Assembly: GCA_031285115.1 (NCBI GenBank)
Contig: JAITWU010000308.1
Span: 1 to 8,871 of the forward strand
DNA length: 8,871 nucleotides
Reading direction: 5' to 3'
DNA from: Azonexus sp.
GTDB taxonomy: Bacteria; Pseudomonadota; Gammaproteobacteria; Burkholderiales; Rhodocyclaceae
The notes under the pieces are model-generated. The model was not told the origin of the DNA, searched no databases, and saw only the letters and a program-made list of their open reading frames with translations. A program made the translations under genes and the position numbers. Numbering within the stretch: the stretch's first letter is position 1; each line of letters begins with the position of its first letter. Positions 1-7,562 of this stretch are shown here, piece after piece.

Positions 1-116
1 TTCTGCTGCTCGATCTGCATATCGGTATCGAGAAGGCGGCGGCGCGCAAGTCGTCCATCGTTGTCGTCGCCGTCAGCATTCCGCTGACCTTGATTTTGTG
101 GGGGATTCTGCTGTGA
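1..116 (+). CDS. sdhC: Succinate dehydrogenase cytochrome b556 subunit, C-terminal fragment (5' end outside window)
   Basis: This is the last part of the large membrane anchor of succinate dehydrogenase (complex II), which with SdhD binds heme b and quinone in the inner membrane. Reading from base 3, 37 codons precede the TGA at 114-116. They begin LLLDLHIGIEKAAARKSS, which corresponds to the family segment just after the conserved 'H-(L/M)-(L/M)-x-D' region, followed by a final hydrophobic helix of about 20 residues (SIVVVAVSIPLTLILWGILL). The heme-ligand histidine of the family lies upstream of the window and cannot be checked. The stop overlaps the GTG start of sdhD by four bases (GTGA), as expected for a translationally coupled anchor pair. 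Identification rests on this tail plus the downstream sdhDAB order. Confidence 0.9.
   Translation, partial: LLLDLHIGIEKAAARKSSIVVVAVSIPLTLILWGILL
100..105 (+). promoter_or_regulatory. Ribosome binding site for sdhD
   Basis: A GGGGGA run inside the end of sdhC lies seven bases before the GTG at 113. It supports that GTG over the in-frame GTG at 98, which has no comparable purine run at the right distance. Confidence 0.55.
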
Positions 117-460
117 TCAACCGTATTGTTGTCGGGGCGCATTACGGCCTCAAAGATTGGCTCGTTCAGCGCGTCACGGCAGTTATCATGGCCGTCTATT
201 CGGTCTTGATAGTGGCTGTCCTGTGCGCCGTCAAGCCGTCGAGTTTTGAAGCCTGGCAGGGCGTTTTTGCCAATGGCCTGATCAAGTTTCTGACCTTTCT
301 TTTCTTTGTCAGCCTGTTCTACCACGCCTGGATCGGCGTCCGCGACATCTGGATGGACTATGTGAAGCCGGTCGGCCTGCGTCTGACCCTGCATGTGCTG
401 ACGGCCACCGTGCTGGTGGGTTACACCGCGTGGGCGGCGGCGATTCTCTGGAGGCTGTGA
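113..460 (+). CDS. sdhD: Succinate dehydrogenase membrane anchor subunit SdhD
   Basis: This small hydrophobic anchor of complex II is 115 residues from the GTG at 113, the same length as E. coli SdhD. It has three hydrophobic segments at roughly residues 21-40, 56-76 and 92-113. The diagnostic block is HAWIG with His71, then MDYVKP with Asp82 and Tyr83. These residues fall at the same numbers as in E. coli, where His71 is an axial heme b ligand and Asp82/Tyr83 line the ubiquinone site. That numerical match favours the GTG at 113, which overlaps the sdhC stop by four bases, over an upstream in-frame GTG at 98 that would add five residues. SdhD works with SdhC to hold the SdhAB catalytic dimer on the membrane and deliver electrons to quinone. 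Confidence 0.95.
   Translation: MINRIVVGAHYGLKDWLVQRVTAVIMAVYSVLIVAVLCAVKPSSFEAWQGVFANGLIKFLTFLFFVSLFYHAWIGVRDIWMDYVKPVGLRLTLHVLTATVLVGYTAWAAAILWRL
449..454 (+). promoter_or_regulatory. Ribosome binding site for sdhA
   Basis: TGGAGG, inside the last codons of sdhD, is a near-consensus Shine-Dalgarno sequence. It sits eight bases before the GTG at 463 but only two before the alternative in-frame GTG at 457, so it decides for 463. Confidence 0.7.
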
Positions 461-462
461 GC

Positions 463-2247
463 GTGAGTATTCCTGTTCTGAAATTTGATGCGGTGATCGT
501 TGGCGCTGGCGGCGCCGGGCTGCGCTCGGCGATTCAGTTGTCCGAAGCTGGCCTGAAGACGGCGGTGCTGTCCAAGGTTTTTCCCACCCGTTCCCATACG
601 GTTGCCGCCCAGGGCGGCGTTGCCGCTTCGCTCGGTAATTCCGAGGAAGATCACTGGCGTTGGCATATGTACGACACCGTCAAAGGTTCCGACTGGCTTG
701 GCGACCAGGACGCGATCGAGTTTATGGTGAGGAAGGCCAACGAATGCGTGGTCGAGCTTGAGCATTACGGTATGCCTTTCGATCGCACCGACAACGGCAA
801 GATTTACCAGCGCCCCTTTGGCGGCCATATGTCCAATTTCGGCGAAAAGCCGGTGCGCCGCTCCTGCGCCGCCGCCGACCGGACCGGCCACGCCATGCTG
901 CACGCCATGTACCAGCGCAACGTCAAGGCCCATACCCAGTTCTTTGTCGAATGGATGGCGCTCGACCTGATCCGCGACAGCGAAGGCCATGTGCTCGGCG
1001 TGACGGCAATGGAAATGGAAACCGGCCAGATCGTGATTTTTCACAGCCGCGCGACCATTTTTGCCACCGGCGGCGCCGGCCGCATTTTCCATTCTTCGAC
1101 CAATGCCTTCATCAATACTGGCGATGGCCTGGGCATGGCGGCGCGGGCCGGGATTCCGCTCGAAGACATGGAGTTCTGGCAATTCCACCCGACCGGCGTC
1201 GCTGGCGCGGGCGTGCTGATTACCGAAGGGGTGCGCGGCGAAGGCGGCATTCTGCGTAACAGCGAGAAGGAGCGTTTCATGGAACGCTACGCCCCGAACG
1301 CCAAGGATCTCGCTTCGCGCGACGTGGTTTCCCGCGCCATGACGACTGAGATCAACGAGGGACGCGGCTGCGGCCACAACAAGGATTACGTCCTGCTCGA
1401 CATCACCCATCTCGATCCGAGCGTCATCATGAAGCGCCTGCCCGGCATCCGCGAAATCGGCCTGCAATTTGCCGGTGTCGATTGCATCAAGGAGCCGCTG
1501 CCGGTGGTGCCGACCTGCCATTACCAGATGGGCGGCATTCCGACGCATTATTCCAGTCGTGTCGTCGCGCCGCAAAATGGCGACCCGAATGCCGTCGTTC
1601 CCGGTTTCTACGCCGCTGGCGAATGCGCCTGCGCTTCGGTGCATGGGGCCAACCGGCTGGGCACCAACTCGCTGCTCGACCTGTTGGTATTCGGTAAATC
1701 GGCGGGTGATTCGGCGGTCGAAGATCTCAAGTCCGGCAAGGCCCACCGCGAATTGCCCAAAGATGTCGCCGACAAGGCCCAGGCCCGCATCGCGGCGCTG
1801 GACAATCGCAAGGACGGGGCCAATGTCCATGAAACCCGTCTCGCCATGCAGCGCGTCATGCAGACCCATGCTGGCGTGTTCCGTTTTGGCAATCTGCTTC
1901 AGGAAGGCGTCGAGAAAATCCTCGAAGTCGAAAAAGCCGCCCGTCAGTTGGAAATCAAGGACAAATCGCTGGCCTGGAACACGGCGCGCAGCGAAGCTCT
2001 CGAAATGGAAAACCTCATCGAAGTCGCCAAGGCGACCATGCTTTCGGCAGAAGCGCGCAAGGAGTCGCGCGGCGCGCATGTCCGCGACGATGCCCCGGAC
2101 ACGCCGGAATTCCCCAATGGCCGCAACGACAAGGAATGGCTCAAGCACACGCTGTTCAATCCGGTCGACAACAGCATCGCCTACAAGCCGGTCACCATGC
2201 AGCCCCTGACTGTCGAGCCGGTTGCGCTCAAGACGCGCTCGTACTAA
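463..2247 (+). CDS. sdhA: Succinate dehydrogenase flavoprotein subunit SdhA
   Basis: SdhA oxidises succinate to fumarate at a covalently bound FAD on the cytoplasmic face of complex II. The protein is 594 residues from GTG 463 (E. coli 588). An N-terminal dinucleotide-binding loop GAGGAG (14-19) is followed by FPTRSHTVAAQGG, whose His45 is the residue that carries the 8-alpha-N3-histidyl FAD. His242 (in FHPTG), Arg286 (in ASRDVV), His353 (in TCHYQMGG) and Arg398 (in GANRLGTNS) match the substrate-binding and proton-transfer residues of the family; 45, 242 and 286 have the same numbers as in E. coli, which supports the start. The C-terminal domain (about 450-594) is the usual helical and capping region. 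The gene begins two bases after sdhD ends and is followed 12 bases later by sdhB. FAD attachment is probably assisted by SdhE encoded downstream. I see no damage. Confidence 0.98.
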   Translation: MSIPVLKFDAVIVGAGGAGLRSAIQLSEAGLKTAVLSKVFPTRSHTVAAQGGVAASLGNSEEDHWRWHMYDTVKGSDWLGDQDAIEFMVRKANECVVELEHYGMPFDRTDNGKIYQRPFGGHMSNFGEKPVRRSCAAADRTGHAMLHAMYQRNVKAHTQFFVEWMALDLIRDSEGHVLGVTAMEMETGQIVIFHSRATIFATGGAGRIFHSSTNAFINTGDGLGMAARAGIPLEDMEFWQFHPTGVAGAGVLITEGVRGEGGILRNSEKERFMERYAPNAKDLASRDVVSRAMTTEINEGRGCGHNKDYVLLDITHLDPSVIMKRLPGIREIGLQFAGVDCIKEPLPVVPTCHYQMGGIPTHYSSRVVAPQNGDPNAVVPGFYAAGECACASVHGANRLGTNSLLDLLVFGKSAGDSAVEDLKSGKAHRELPKDVADKAQARIAALDNRKDGANVHETRLAMQRVMQTHAGVFRFGNLLQEGVEKILEVEKAARQLEIKDKSLAWNTARSEALEMENLIEVAKATMLSAEARKESRGAHVRDDAPDTPEFPNGRNDKEWLKHTLFNPVDNSIAYKPVTMQPLTVEPVALKTRSY

Positions 2248-2259
2248 TCGGAGAACAAC

Positions 2260-2970
2260 ATGAGCAAACGCACGGTTCAATTTTCCATTTACCGCTATGA
2301 CCCGGACAAGGATGACGCGCCCTATATGCAGGATATGTCAGTCGAACTGGAGCCGACCGACATCAAACTGCTGGATGCGCTGACCAAACTCAAGGTCAAG
2401 GACGATTCACTCGCTTATCGCCGCTCTTGCCGCGAGGGCGTGTGCGGTTCGGATGCGATGAACATCAACGGCAGAAATGGGCTTGCCTGTTTGCAGAATA
2501 TCGACGAACTCAAACAGCCGATCAAGCTGCGCCCGCTGCCGGGCTTGCCGGTGATCCGCGATCTGATCGTCGATATGACGCAGTTTTTCAAGCAATACCA
2601 TTCGATCAAGCCCTATCTCATCAACAACGACCCGCCGCCCGAGCGCGAGCGTCTGCAATCGCCGGAAGACCGCGAAGAATTGAACGGTCTCTACGAGTGC
2701 ATTCTGTGCGCTTGCTGTTCGACCTCCTGCCCGACGTTCTGGTGGAATCCGGACAAGTTCGTCGGCCCGGCGGGGTTGCTGGCCGCTTACCGCTTCATCG
2801 CCGATACACGCGATCAGGCGACCAATGAGCGGCTGGATAATCTGGAAGACCCGTACCGCCTGTTCCGCTGTCACACCATCATGAACTGCGTCGATGTCTG
2901 CCCCAAGGGACTGAACCCGACGCAGGCGATCGGCAAGATCAAGGACATGATGGTGCGTCGCTTTGTTTAA
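2260..2970 (+). CDS. sdhB: Succinate dehydrogenase iron-sulfur subunit SdhB
   Basis: SdhB passes electrons from the SdhA flavin to the quinone site through three iron-sulfur clusters. It is 236 residues (E. coli 238). The N-terminal plant-type ferredoxin domain has Cys57, Cys62, Asp65 and Cys77 in SCREGVCGSDA...LAC for the 2Fe-2S cluster. The C-terminal domain has CILCACCSTSCP with Cys147, Cys150, Cys153 and Cys157, then Cys204, Cys210 and Cys214 in CHTIMNCVDVCPKG. By homology Cys147/150/153/214 hold 4Fe-4S, and Cys157/204/210 hold 3Fe-4S. All cysteines of a typical SdhB are present. The ATG at 2260 has a GGAG at 2250-2253 with six-base spacing, 12 bases after the sdhA stop. The TAA shares its last base with the sdhE ATG. 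Confidence 0.98.
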   Translation: MSKRTVQFSIYRYDPDKDDAPYMQDMSVELEPTDIKLLDALTKLKVKDDSLAYRRSCREGVCGSDAMNINGRNGLACLQNIDELKQPIKLRPLPGLPVIRDLIVDMTQFFKQYHSIKPYLINNDPPPERERLQSPEDREELNGLYECILCACCSTSCPTFWWNPDKFVGPAGLLAAYRFIADTRDQATNERLDNLEDPYRLFRCHTIMNCVDVCPKGLNPTQAIGKIKDMMVRRFV

Positions 2971-3212
2971 TGGAAAGGGCTGACTACGAACGCCTGCGCT
3001 GGCGCTGTATTCGCCGGGCCTTGCTGGAACTCGATATTGCGCTGACGCGCTTTCTCGACAATGGCTTTGACCAACTGGACGAGGCGCAGCAACAGGCGTT
3101 TGTTGAACTGGCGGATATGGAGGATCACGATCTCTGGTCTCTCATCAGTGGTCAGACCAGGAGCGAAAATCCTCGCTATGCACCGATCGTTGCGCTGATA
3201 AACAAGCGTTGA
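2970..3212 (+). CDS. sdhE: FAD assembly factor SdhE (DUF339/YgfY family)
   Basis: This 80-residue soluble protein belongs to the SdhE/Sdh5 family, which binds apo-SdhA and promotes covalent flavinylation. The family signature is visible: a basic start, W11-x-C13, then RRALLELD (15-22), LTRFLDN and a later DLWSLISG segment, consistent with the small helical bundle fold. The hallmark motif is RGxxE; here it reads R16-A17-L18-L19-E20, so the glycine is replaced by alanine while Arg and Glu remain. The ATG overlaps the sdhB stop in TAATG with no strong Shine-Dalgarno, indicating translational coupling to sdhB. Position directly after sdhB supports the role; in E. coli the homologue is encoded away from sdh. 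The family call is firm; whether the Ala variant is fully active is not known from sequence. Confidence 0.92.
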   Translation: MERADYERLRWRCIRRALLELDIALTRFLDNGFDQLDEAQQQAFVELADMEDHDLWSLISGQTRSENPRYAPIVALINKR

Positions 3213-3292
3213 GCAAGGTTGATGACATACAGTCTGTCGTCGACTGCAATTCTGGCAGTGTAGTAACAACCAACACCTGAAAAGGGAACAAC
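3213..3292 (+). other. sdhE-gltA spacer with short inverted repeats and the gltA ribosome binding site
   Basis: This 80-base gap is the longest in the sdh part of the window. It contains two overlapping five-base inverted repeats: CAGTC/GACTG (3230-3234 with 3242-3246) and ACTGC/GCAGT (3243-3247 with 3255-3259), each with a seven-base loop. They share bases and would exclude each other as RNA hairpins. No convincing sigma70 promoter was found: TTGATG at 3219 has no good -10 at 16-18 bases. AGGGA at 3283-3287, five bases before the gltA ATG, is a good Shine-Dalgarno. A weak internal promoter or operator is possible but not shown. Confidence 0.3.
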
Positions 3293-4591
3293 ATGACAAC
3301 TGAACGCAAGGCAACCCTGAACATCGACGGACATGCTCCAGTCGAATTCCCGATCATGTCGCCGACACACGGCAACGACTGTATCGACATCCGCACACTC
3401 GGCGGCAAAACCGGCTTGTTTACCTATGACTCGGGTTTTCTGTCGACCGCCAGTTGCAAGTCCACGATCACCTACATTGATGGTGACAAGGGCGAATTGC
3501 TCTATCGCGGCTATCCGATCGAACAACTCGCAGAAAACTGCAACTTCCTTGAAGTCACTTATCTCCTGAAAAATGGCGAATTGCCGAACGCCAGGCAAAA
3601 GAGCGATTTCGAGAACATCATCAAGCGGCACACTTTGGTGCACGAGCAACTGGTCAAGTTTTACTCCGGTTTTCGCCGCGATGCGCACCCGATGGCTGTC
3701 ATGGTCGGCGTGGTTGGCGCGCTCTCGGCCTTCTACCACGAAGCGACCGATTTTTCCGACGCCGAGCACCGCACCATCAGCTTCCACCGCCTCGTCGCCA
3801 AGCTGCCGACCATCGTTGCGATGGCCTACAAATACAACACCGGCGCGCCCTTCATGTATCCGGACAACGATCTGGACTACACCGCCAACTTCATGCGCAT
3901 GATGTTTGGCACCCCCTGCGAGAAATATCTGGTGAACCCGGTGCTGGTCCATGCGCTCGACACCATTTTCACGCTCCACGCCGACCACGAACAGAACGCT
4001 TCGACCTCGACCGTTCGTTTGGCTGGTTCGTCGGGGGCCAATCCGTTTGCCTGTATCGCCGCCGGTATCGCCTGTCTGTGGGGGCCGGCGCATGGCGGGG
4101 CCAATGAAGCCTGTCTGCACATGCTCGAAGAAATCCGCGATGTTTCCCGCGTCGGCGAATACATCAAGAAGGCCAAGGACAAGGACGATCCTTTCAAACT
4201 GATGGGTTTCGGTCATCGCGTCTACAAGAACTTCGACCCGCGCGCCAAGCTGATGCGCAAGGTCTGCGACGACGTTCTCGCTGAACTCGGTTTGCAGAAC
4301 GACCGTTTGTTCAAGCTCGCCAAGGAGCTGGAAAAAATCGCCCTGGAAGATGATTACTTCATTGAGAAGAAACTCTATCCGAACGTCGATTTCTATTCCG
4401 GCATCGTCCAGAAGGCCATTGGCATTCCGACCTCGATGTTCACCTGCACCTTTGCGCTGGCCCGCACGGTTGGCTGGATGGCGCAGTGGGAAGAAATGAT
4501 TTCCGACCCGGAATACAAAATCGGCCGTCCGCGCCAGTTGTATGTTGGCGCTGCCCGGCGCAATGTCGCGCCGCTTGCCCAACGCGGTTGA
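3293..4591 (+). CDS. gltA: Citrate synthase, type II (hexameric, Gram-negative type)
   Basis: GltA condenses acetyl-CoA with oxaloacetate to citrate, the entry step of the TCA cycle, in the cytoplasm. It has 432 residues (E. coli 427). The catalytic triad is visible: His267 in GPAHGGANE, His308 in GFGHRVYK and Asp366 in [18 protein letters not shown] and the C-terminal RPRQLY are also conserved. Residues known in E. coli to form the allosteric NADH site are largely present with a constant +3 offset: Arg112-His113-Thr114 (109-111), Tyr148 (145), Arg166 (163), Lys170 (167) and Cys209 (206); Met112 of E. coli is Leu115 here. This predicts a hexameric, NADH-inhibited enzyme. The ATG at 3293 has AGGGA five bases upstream. 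A strong hairpin follows the stop by seven bases. Placement between sdh and suc genes is a known betaproteobacterial arrangement. Confidence 0.98.
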   Translation: MTTERKATLNIDGHAPVEFPIMSPTHGNDCIDIRTLGGKTGLFTYDSGFLSTASCKSTITYIDGDKGELLYRGYPIEQLAENCNFLEVTYLLKNGELPNARQKSDFENIIKRHTLVHEQLVKFYSGFRRDAHPMAVMVGVVGALSAFYHEATDFSDAEHRTISFHRLVAKLPTIVAMAYKYNTGAPFMYPDNDLDYTANFMRMMFGTPCEKYLVNPVLVHALDTIFTLHADHEQNASTSTVRLAGSSGANPFACIAAGIACLWGPAHGGANEACLHMLEEIRDVSRVGEYIKKAKDKDDPFKLMGFGHRVYKNFDPRAKLMRKVCDDVLAELGLQNDRLFKLAKELEKIALEDDYFIEKKLYPNVDFYSGIVQKAIGIPTSMFTCTFALARTVGWMAQWEEMISDPEYKIGRPRQLYVGAARRNVAPLAQRG

Positions 4592-4598
4592 GGAATAA

Positions 4599-4628
4599 AA
4601 ACAGGGCGGTCTGCGGACCGCCCTGTTT
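4599..4628 (+). terminator. Strong hairpin after gltA; possible terminator or attenuator, U-tract on the minus-strand side
   Basis: A perfect 13-bp stem (4599-4611 with 4616-4628) encloses a TGCG loop, seven bases after the gltA stop. The core is ACAGGGCGGTC pairing with GACCGCCCTGT. On the plus strand the hairpin is followed only by TTT (inside the stem) and then GCC, a poor U-tract. Read on the minus strand, the same hairpin is followed by TTTTTATT, a good intrinsic terminator tail. For plus-strand transcripts it may give partial termination, or protect the 3' end of an sdh-gltA message after processing. No minus-strand gene is visible that would use the terminator. Confidence 0.6.
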
Positions 4629-4636
4629 GCCAACGA

Positions 4637-4656
4637 GGCGGCGTTTAAGTTCCGCC
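4637..4656 (+). other. Weak second inverted repeat in the gltA-sucA spacer
   Basis: GGCGG (4637-4641) and CCGCC (4652-4656) form a five-base stem with a ten-base loop, between the strong hairpin and the sucA ribosome binding site. GGCGG could also pair with CCGCC at 4618-4622 in the strong hairpin, and CCGCC with GGCGG at 4605-4609, but those pairings would have to compete with a 13-bp perfect stem. The rest of the 4592-4696 spacer shows no recognisable promoter. Confidence 0.25.
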
Positions 4657-4683
4657 ATGTCCAGCCAGAGAAGACAACACCCA

Positions 4684-4690
4684 GAAGGGG
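4684..4690 (+). promoter_or_regulatory. Ribosome binding site that decides the sucA start
   Basis: GAAGGGG touches the ATG at 4691, is six bases before the ATG at 4697, and is fifteen before the ATG at 4706. Only 4697 has normal spacing. Confidence 0.6.
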
Positions 4691-4696
4691 ATGCCC

Positions 4697-7537
4697 ATGA
4701 CCACCATGAATCAACTGTTTGACAGCACCCTGTATTTCGGCGGCAATGCGCCATTCGTCGAGGAACTCTACGAGATCTATCTCGACAATCCGACCGCCGT
4801 CCTGCCCGAGTGGCGCGACTACTTCGACCGTCTGGCCCAGATGCCGGGTTATGTCGTCCGCGACGTGCCGCACGCCCCGGTGATTGCCGCCTTTGCCGAA
4901 CTGGCCAAAGACGGCGGCTTTCGTCCGCAAGCGCCTGCCGCGACCGGCGCCGAAAATAAAAAGCAGGCGGCGGTCGGCCAAATGGTCACCGCCTACCGAT
5001 CGCTTGGCACGCGCTGGGCCGATCTCGACCCCCTGAAGCGTTTGCCGCGGCCAAAGATCGACCAACTGGAGCCATCTTTCTACGGTTTCACCGACGCCGA
5101 CATGAACCAGACCTTCAGCGTCGGCTCGCTCAAGGGATTGGCGGCTGAAGCCAAACTGGGCGACATTCACGAAACGCTCAAGCAGACCTACTGCGGCACG
5201 ATCGGTGTCGAGTACATGTACATCACCGAATACAAGGAGAAACGCTGGTTGCAGGAGCGTCTGGAGAGCATCCGTTCCTGCCCGTCCTTCAATGCCGAAC
5301 AGAAAAAGCGCATTCTCGAACGCCTGACCGCCGCCGAAACGCTCGAACGCTATCTGCACACCAAGTACGTCGGCCAGAAGCGTTTTTCGCTCGAAGGCGG
5401 CGAATCGCTGATCGTCGCGATGGATGAAGCGATCCGCAGCGGCGGCGCCCGTGGCGTCGATGAAATCGTCGTCGGCATGGCCCACCGTGGTCGCCTCAAC
5501 GTGCTCGTCAATACGCTCGGCAAAGCGCCGTCGATGCTGTTTGCCGAATTTGAAGGCAAGAAAAAAATCGACCTGACGGCGGGCGATGTCAAATATCACC
5601 TCGGTTTTTCCTCGGATGTCAGCACGCCGGGCGGCGCCTGCCACCTGACGCTGTCGTTCAACCCCTCGCATCTCGAAATCGTCAACCCGGTGGTCGAAGG
5701 CTCCGTCTATGCCCGTCAGGTTCGCCGTGGCGAGGGTAGCAAGCAGAAGATCATGCCGATCCTGATTCACGGCGACGCCGCCGTCGCCGGTCAGGGCGTC
5801 AATCAGGAAATGCTCAACTTCTCGCAGACGCGCGGCTATGGCGTTGGCGGCACCCTGCACATCGTCGTCAACAACCAGATCGGCTTTACCACCAGCGACC
5901 CGCGCGACTACCGTTCCGGCCACTACTGCACCGACATCTTCAAGATGATTGATGTGCCGATTTTCCATGTGAACGGCGACGACCCGGAAGCAGTGGCGCT
6001 GGTCACGCAACTGGCGATCGAGTATCGCCAGACGTTCGGCAAAGATGTCGTGGTCGACATCATCTGCTTCCGCAAACTCGGCCACAACGAGCAGGACGAG
6101 CCGATGGTGACGCAGCCCCTGATGTACAAGGTCATCGCCAAGCACCCCGGCACCCGTAAGCTCTACGGCGACAAACTGATTGCCGAAGGCACGCTGGCCG
6201 CCGACGGCCCCGACCAGATGATCCAGCAATACCGCGAAAGTCTCGACAAGGGCGAACTCCTGTACAACCCGGTGCTGGCGGGCTACAAGCATCCGATGAC
6301 CATCGACTGGACGCCTTTCCTCTCCAGGGAATATGTCGAAACCTGCGATACCCGGGTGCCGCAGGCCGAATTGCAGCGCCTCGCCCAGCGCCTGACGACC
6401 ATCCCCGAAGGTTTCACCCTGCATTCGCGGGTTCAGAAAATCGTCGAAGACCGCGCCGCGATGGGCGAGGGCAAGCTGTCGGTCGACTGGGGCATGGCCG
6501 AAAACCTCGCCTATGCTTCGCTCCTGGTATCCGGCTATGGCATCCGCATTTCCGGCGAGGACGTTGGCCGTGGCACCTTCTTCCACCGCCATGCCGCCTT
6601 CCACGACCAGAACCGCGCCAACTGGGCCGAAGGCACCTACTATCCCCTCCAGCACCTGCAAGACAAGCAGGCCGGTTTTCATTGCTATGACTCCGTGCTT
6701 TCGGAAGAAGCCGTGCTCGCCTTCGATTACGGCTACGCTTCGGCCAACCCGTATGAACTGGTGATCTGGGAAGGCCAGTTTGGCGACTTCGCCAACGGCG
6801 CGCAGGTCGTCATCGACCAGTTCATCACCTCCGGCGAAGCCAAGTGGGGCCGCGCCTGCGGGTTGGTCATGCTGTTGCCGCACGGCTACGAAGGTCAGGG
6901 GCCGGAACACTCGTCGGCCCGGCTCGAACGCTACATGCAAGCCTGCGCCGAAATGAACATGGAAGTCTGCGTGCCGACCACCGCCGCCCAGGTTTTCCAC
7001 ATGCTGCGCCGCCAGGCGCTGCGGATGCAGCGCAAACCCCTGGTCGTCATGTCGCCGAAATCGCTCCTGCGCCACAAGGACGCCACTTCGCCGCTGGAAG
7101 ACCTGATCAACGGCGAATTCCAGCGCGTCATCGGCGAAGTCGACAAAATTGACCCGAAAAAGGTCAAGCGCGTCGTGCTGTGCTGCGGCAAGGTCTATTA
7201 CGACCTGCTCGCCGCCCGCCGCGAGAAAAAAATCACCGACATCGCCATCGTCCGCCTGGAGCAGTTGTATCCCTTCCCGAAATCTTCCCTGCAAGCCGAA
7301 CTCGCCAAATACCCGAAAGCCGCCGAAATCGTCTGGGCGCAGGAAGAGCCGCGCAATCAGGGAGCCTGGTACTGGATTGCCTCGCGCCATCATCTTGAGA
7401 GCGAACTGGGCAGCAAGCAGAAATTGCTGCTGGTTTCCCGGCCAGCCTCGCCGTCGCCAGCCGTCGGCTACCTGACCCGGCACAATGAGCAACAAAAGGC
7501 GCTGGTCGAGTCCGCCCTGGGCAAGATCGAGTACTGA
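4697..7537 (+). CDS. sucA: 2-oxoglutarate dehydrogenase E1 component (thiamine diphosphate dependent)
   Basis: SucA (OdhA) decarboxylates 2-oxoglutarate on thiamine diphosphate and transfers the succinyl group to the lipoyl arm of SucB. It has 946 residues (E. coli 933). The N-terminal peptide [22 protein letters not shown] (from residue 4) is the conserved E1 tail that docks to E2. [11 protein letters not shown] includes His263; the ThDP/Mg motif runs from G359-D360-A361 to N392-N393 (NNQIGFTT). GHNEQDEP follows, then the second transketolase-like domain with [29 protein letters not shown] and [15 protein letters not shown], and a C-terminal domain with [12 protein letters not shown] and PRNQGAWYW. 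Three in-frame ATGs (4691, 4697, 4706) compete; 4697 is chosen for its spacing from GAAGGGG. The gene ends in tandem stops TGA-TAA and sucB follows after 25 bases. No frameshift or missing motif was seen. Confidence 0.97.
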   Translation: MTTMNQLFDSTLYFGGNAPFVEELYEIYLDNPTAVLPEWRDYFDRLAQMPGYVVRDVPHAPVIAAFAELAKDGGFRPQAPAATGAENKKQAAVGQMVTAYRSLGTRWADLDPLKRLPRPKIDQLEPSFYGFTDADMNQTFSVGSLKGLAAEAKLGDIHETLKQTYCGTIGVEYMYITEYKEKRWLQERLESIRSCPSFNAEQKKRILERLTAAETLERYLHTKYVGQKRFSLEGGESLIVAMDEAIRSGGARGVDEIVVGMAHRGRLNVLVNTLGKAPSMLFAEFEGKKKIDLTAGDVKYHLGFSSDVSTPGGACHLTLSFNPSHLEIVNPVVEGSVYARQVRRGEGSKQKIMPILIHGDAAVAGQGVNQEMLNFSQTRGYGVGGTLHIVVNNQIGFTTSDPRDYRSGHYCTDIFKMIDVPIFHVNGDDPEAVALVTQLAIEYRQTFGKDVVVDIICFRKLGHNEQDEPMVTQPLMYKVIAKHPGTRKLYGDKLIAEGTLAADGPDQMIQQYRESLDKGELLYNPVLAGYKHPMTIDWTPFLSREYVETCDTRVPQAELQRLAQRLTTIPEGFTLHSRVQKIVEDRAAMGEGKLSVDWGMAENLAYASLLVSGYGIRISGEDVGRGTFFHRHAAFHDQNRANWAEGTYYPLQHLQDKQAGFHCYDSVLSEEAVLAFDYGYASANPYELVIWEGQFGDFANGAQVVIDQFITSGEAKWGRACGLVMLLPHGYEGQGPEHSSARLERYMQACAEMNMEVCVPTTAAQVFHMLRRQALRMQRKPLVVMSPKSLLRHKDATSPLEDLINGEFQRVIGEVDKIDPKKVKRVVLCCGKVYYDLLAARREKKITDIAIVRLEQLYPFPKSSLQAELAKYPKAAEIVWAQEEPRNQGAWYWIASRHHLESELGSKQKLLLVSRPASPSPAVGYLTRHNEQQKALVESALGKIEY

Positions 7538-7562
7538 TAACTACAGCAGAGTGGAGTCATTC

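Noticed and set aside
421..2280. 619-codon open frame on the minus strand opposite sdhA
   Set aside because: Codon-aligned with sdhA and explained by the same scarcity of TTA, CTA and TCA codons. It has no recognisable protein features, while sdhA on the other strand is complete and conserved.
3219..3250. Possible sigma70 promoter upstream of gltA (TTGATG as -35)
   Set aside because: The only AT-containing -10 candidate (TGCAAT at 3245) is 20 bases away, too far, and the hexamer at normal spacing is GC-rich. There is not enough to call it.
4657..4722. Possible 21-codon leader peptide overlapping the sucA start
   Set aside because: The ATG at 4657 has no Shine-Dalgarno, and the peptide has no run of a regulatory amino acid or other attenuator feature. 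Most of it overlaps sucA in another frame.
3176..7495. Very long open frame (1439 codons) on the minus strand opposite gltA and sucA
   Set aside because: It is codon-aligned with both gltA and sucA, which happen to share a frame. In that register antisense stops arise only from sense TTA, CTA and TCA codons, which are rare in GC-rich genes. The translation shows no domain I recognise and it crosses the gltA-sucA spacer. It is best explained as a codon-usage artefact.
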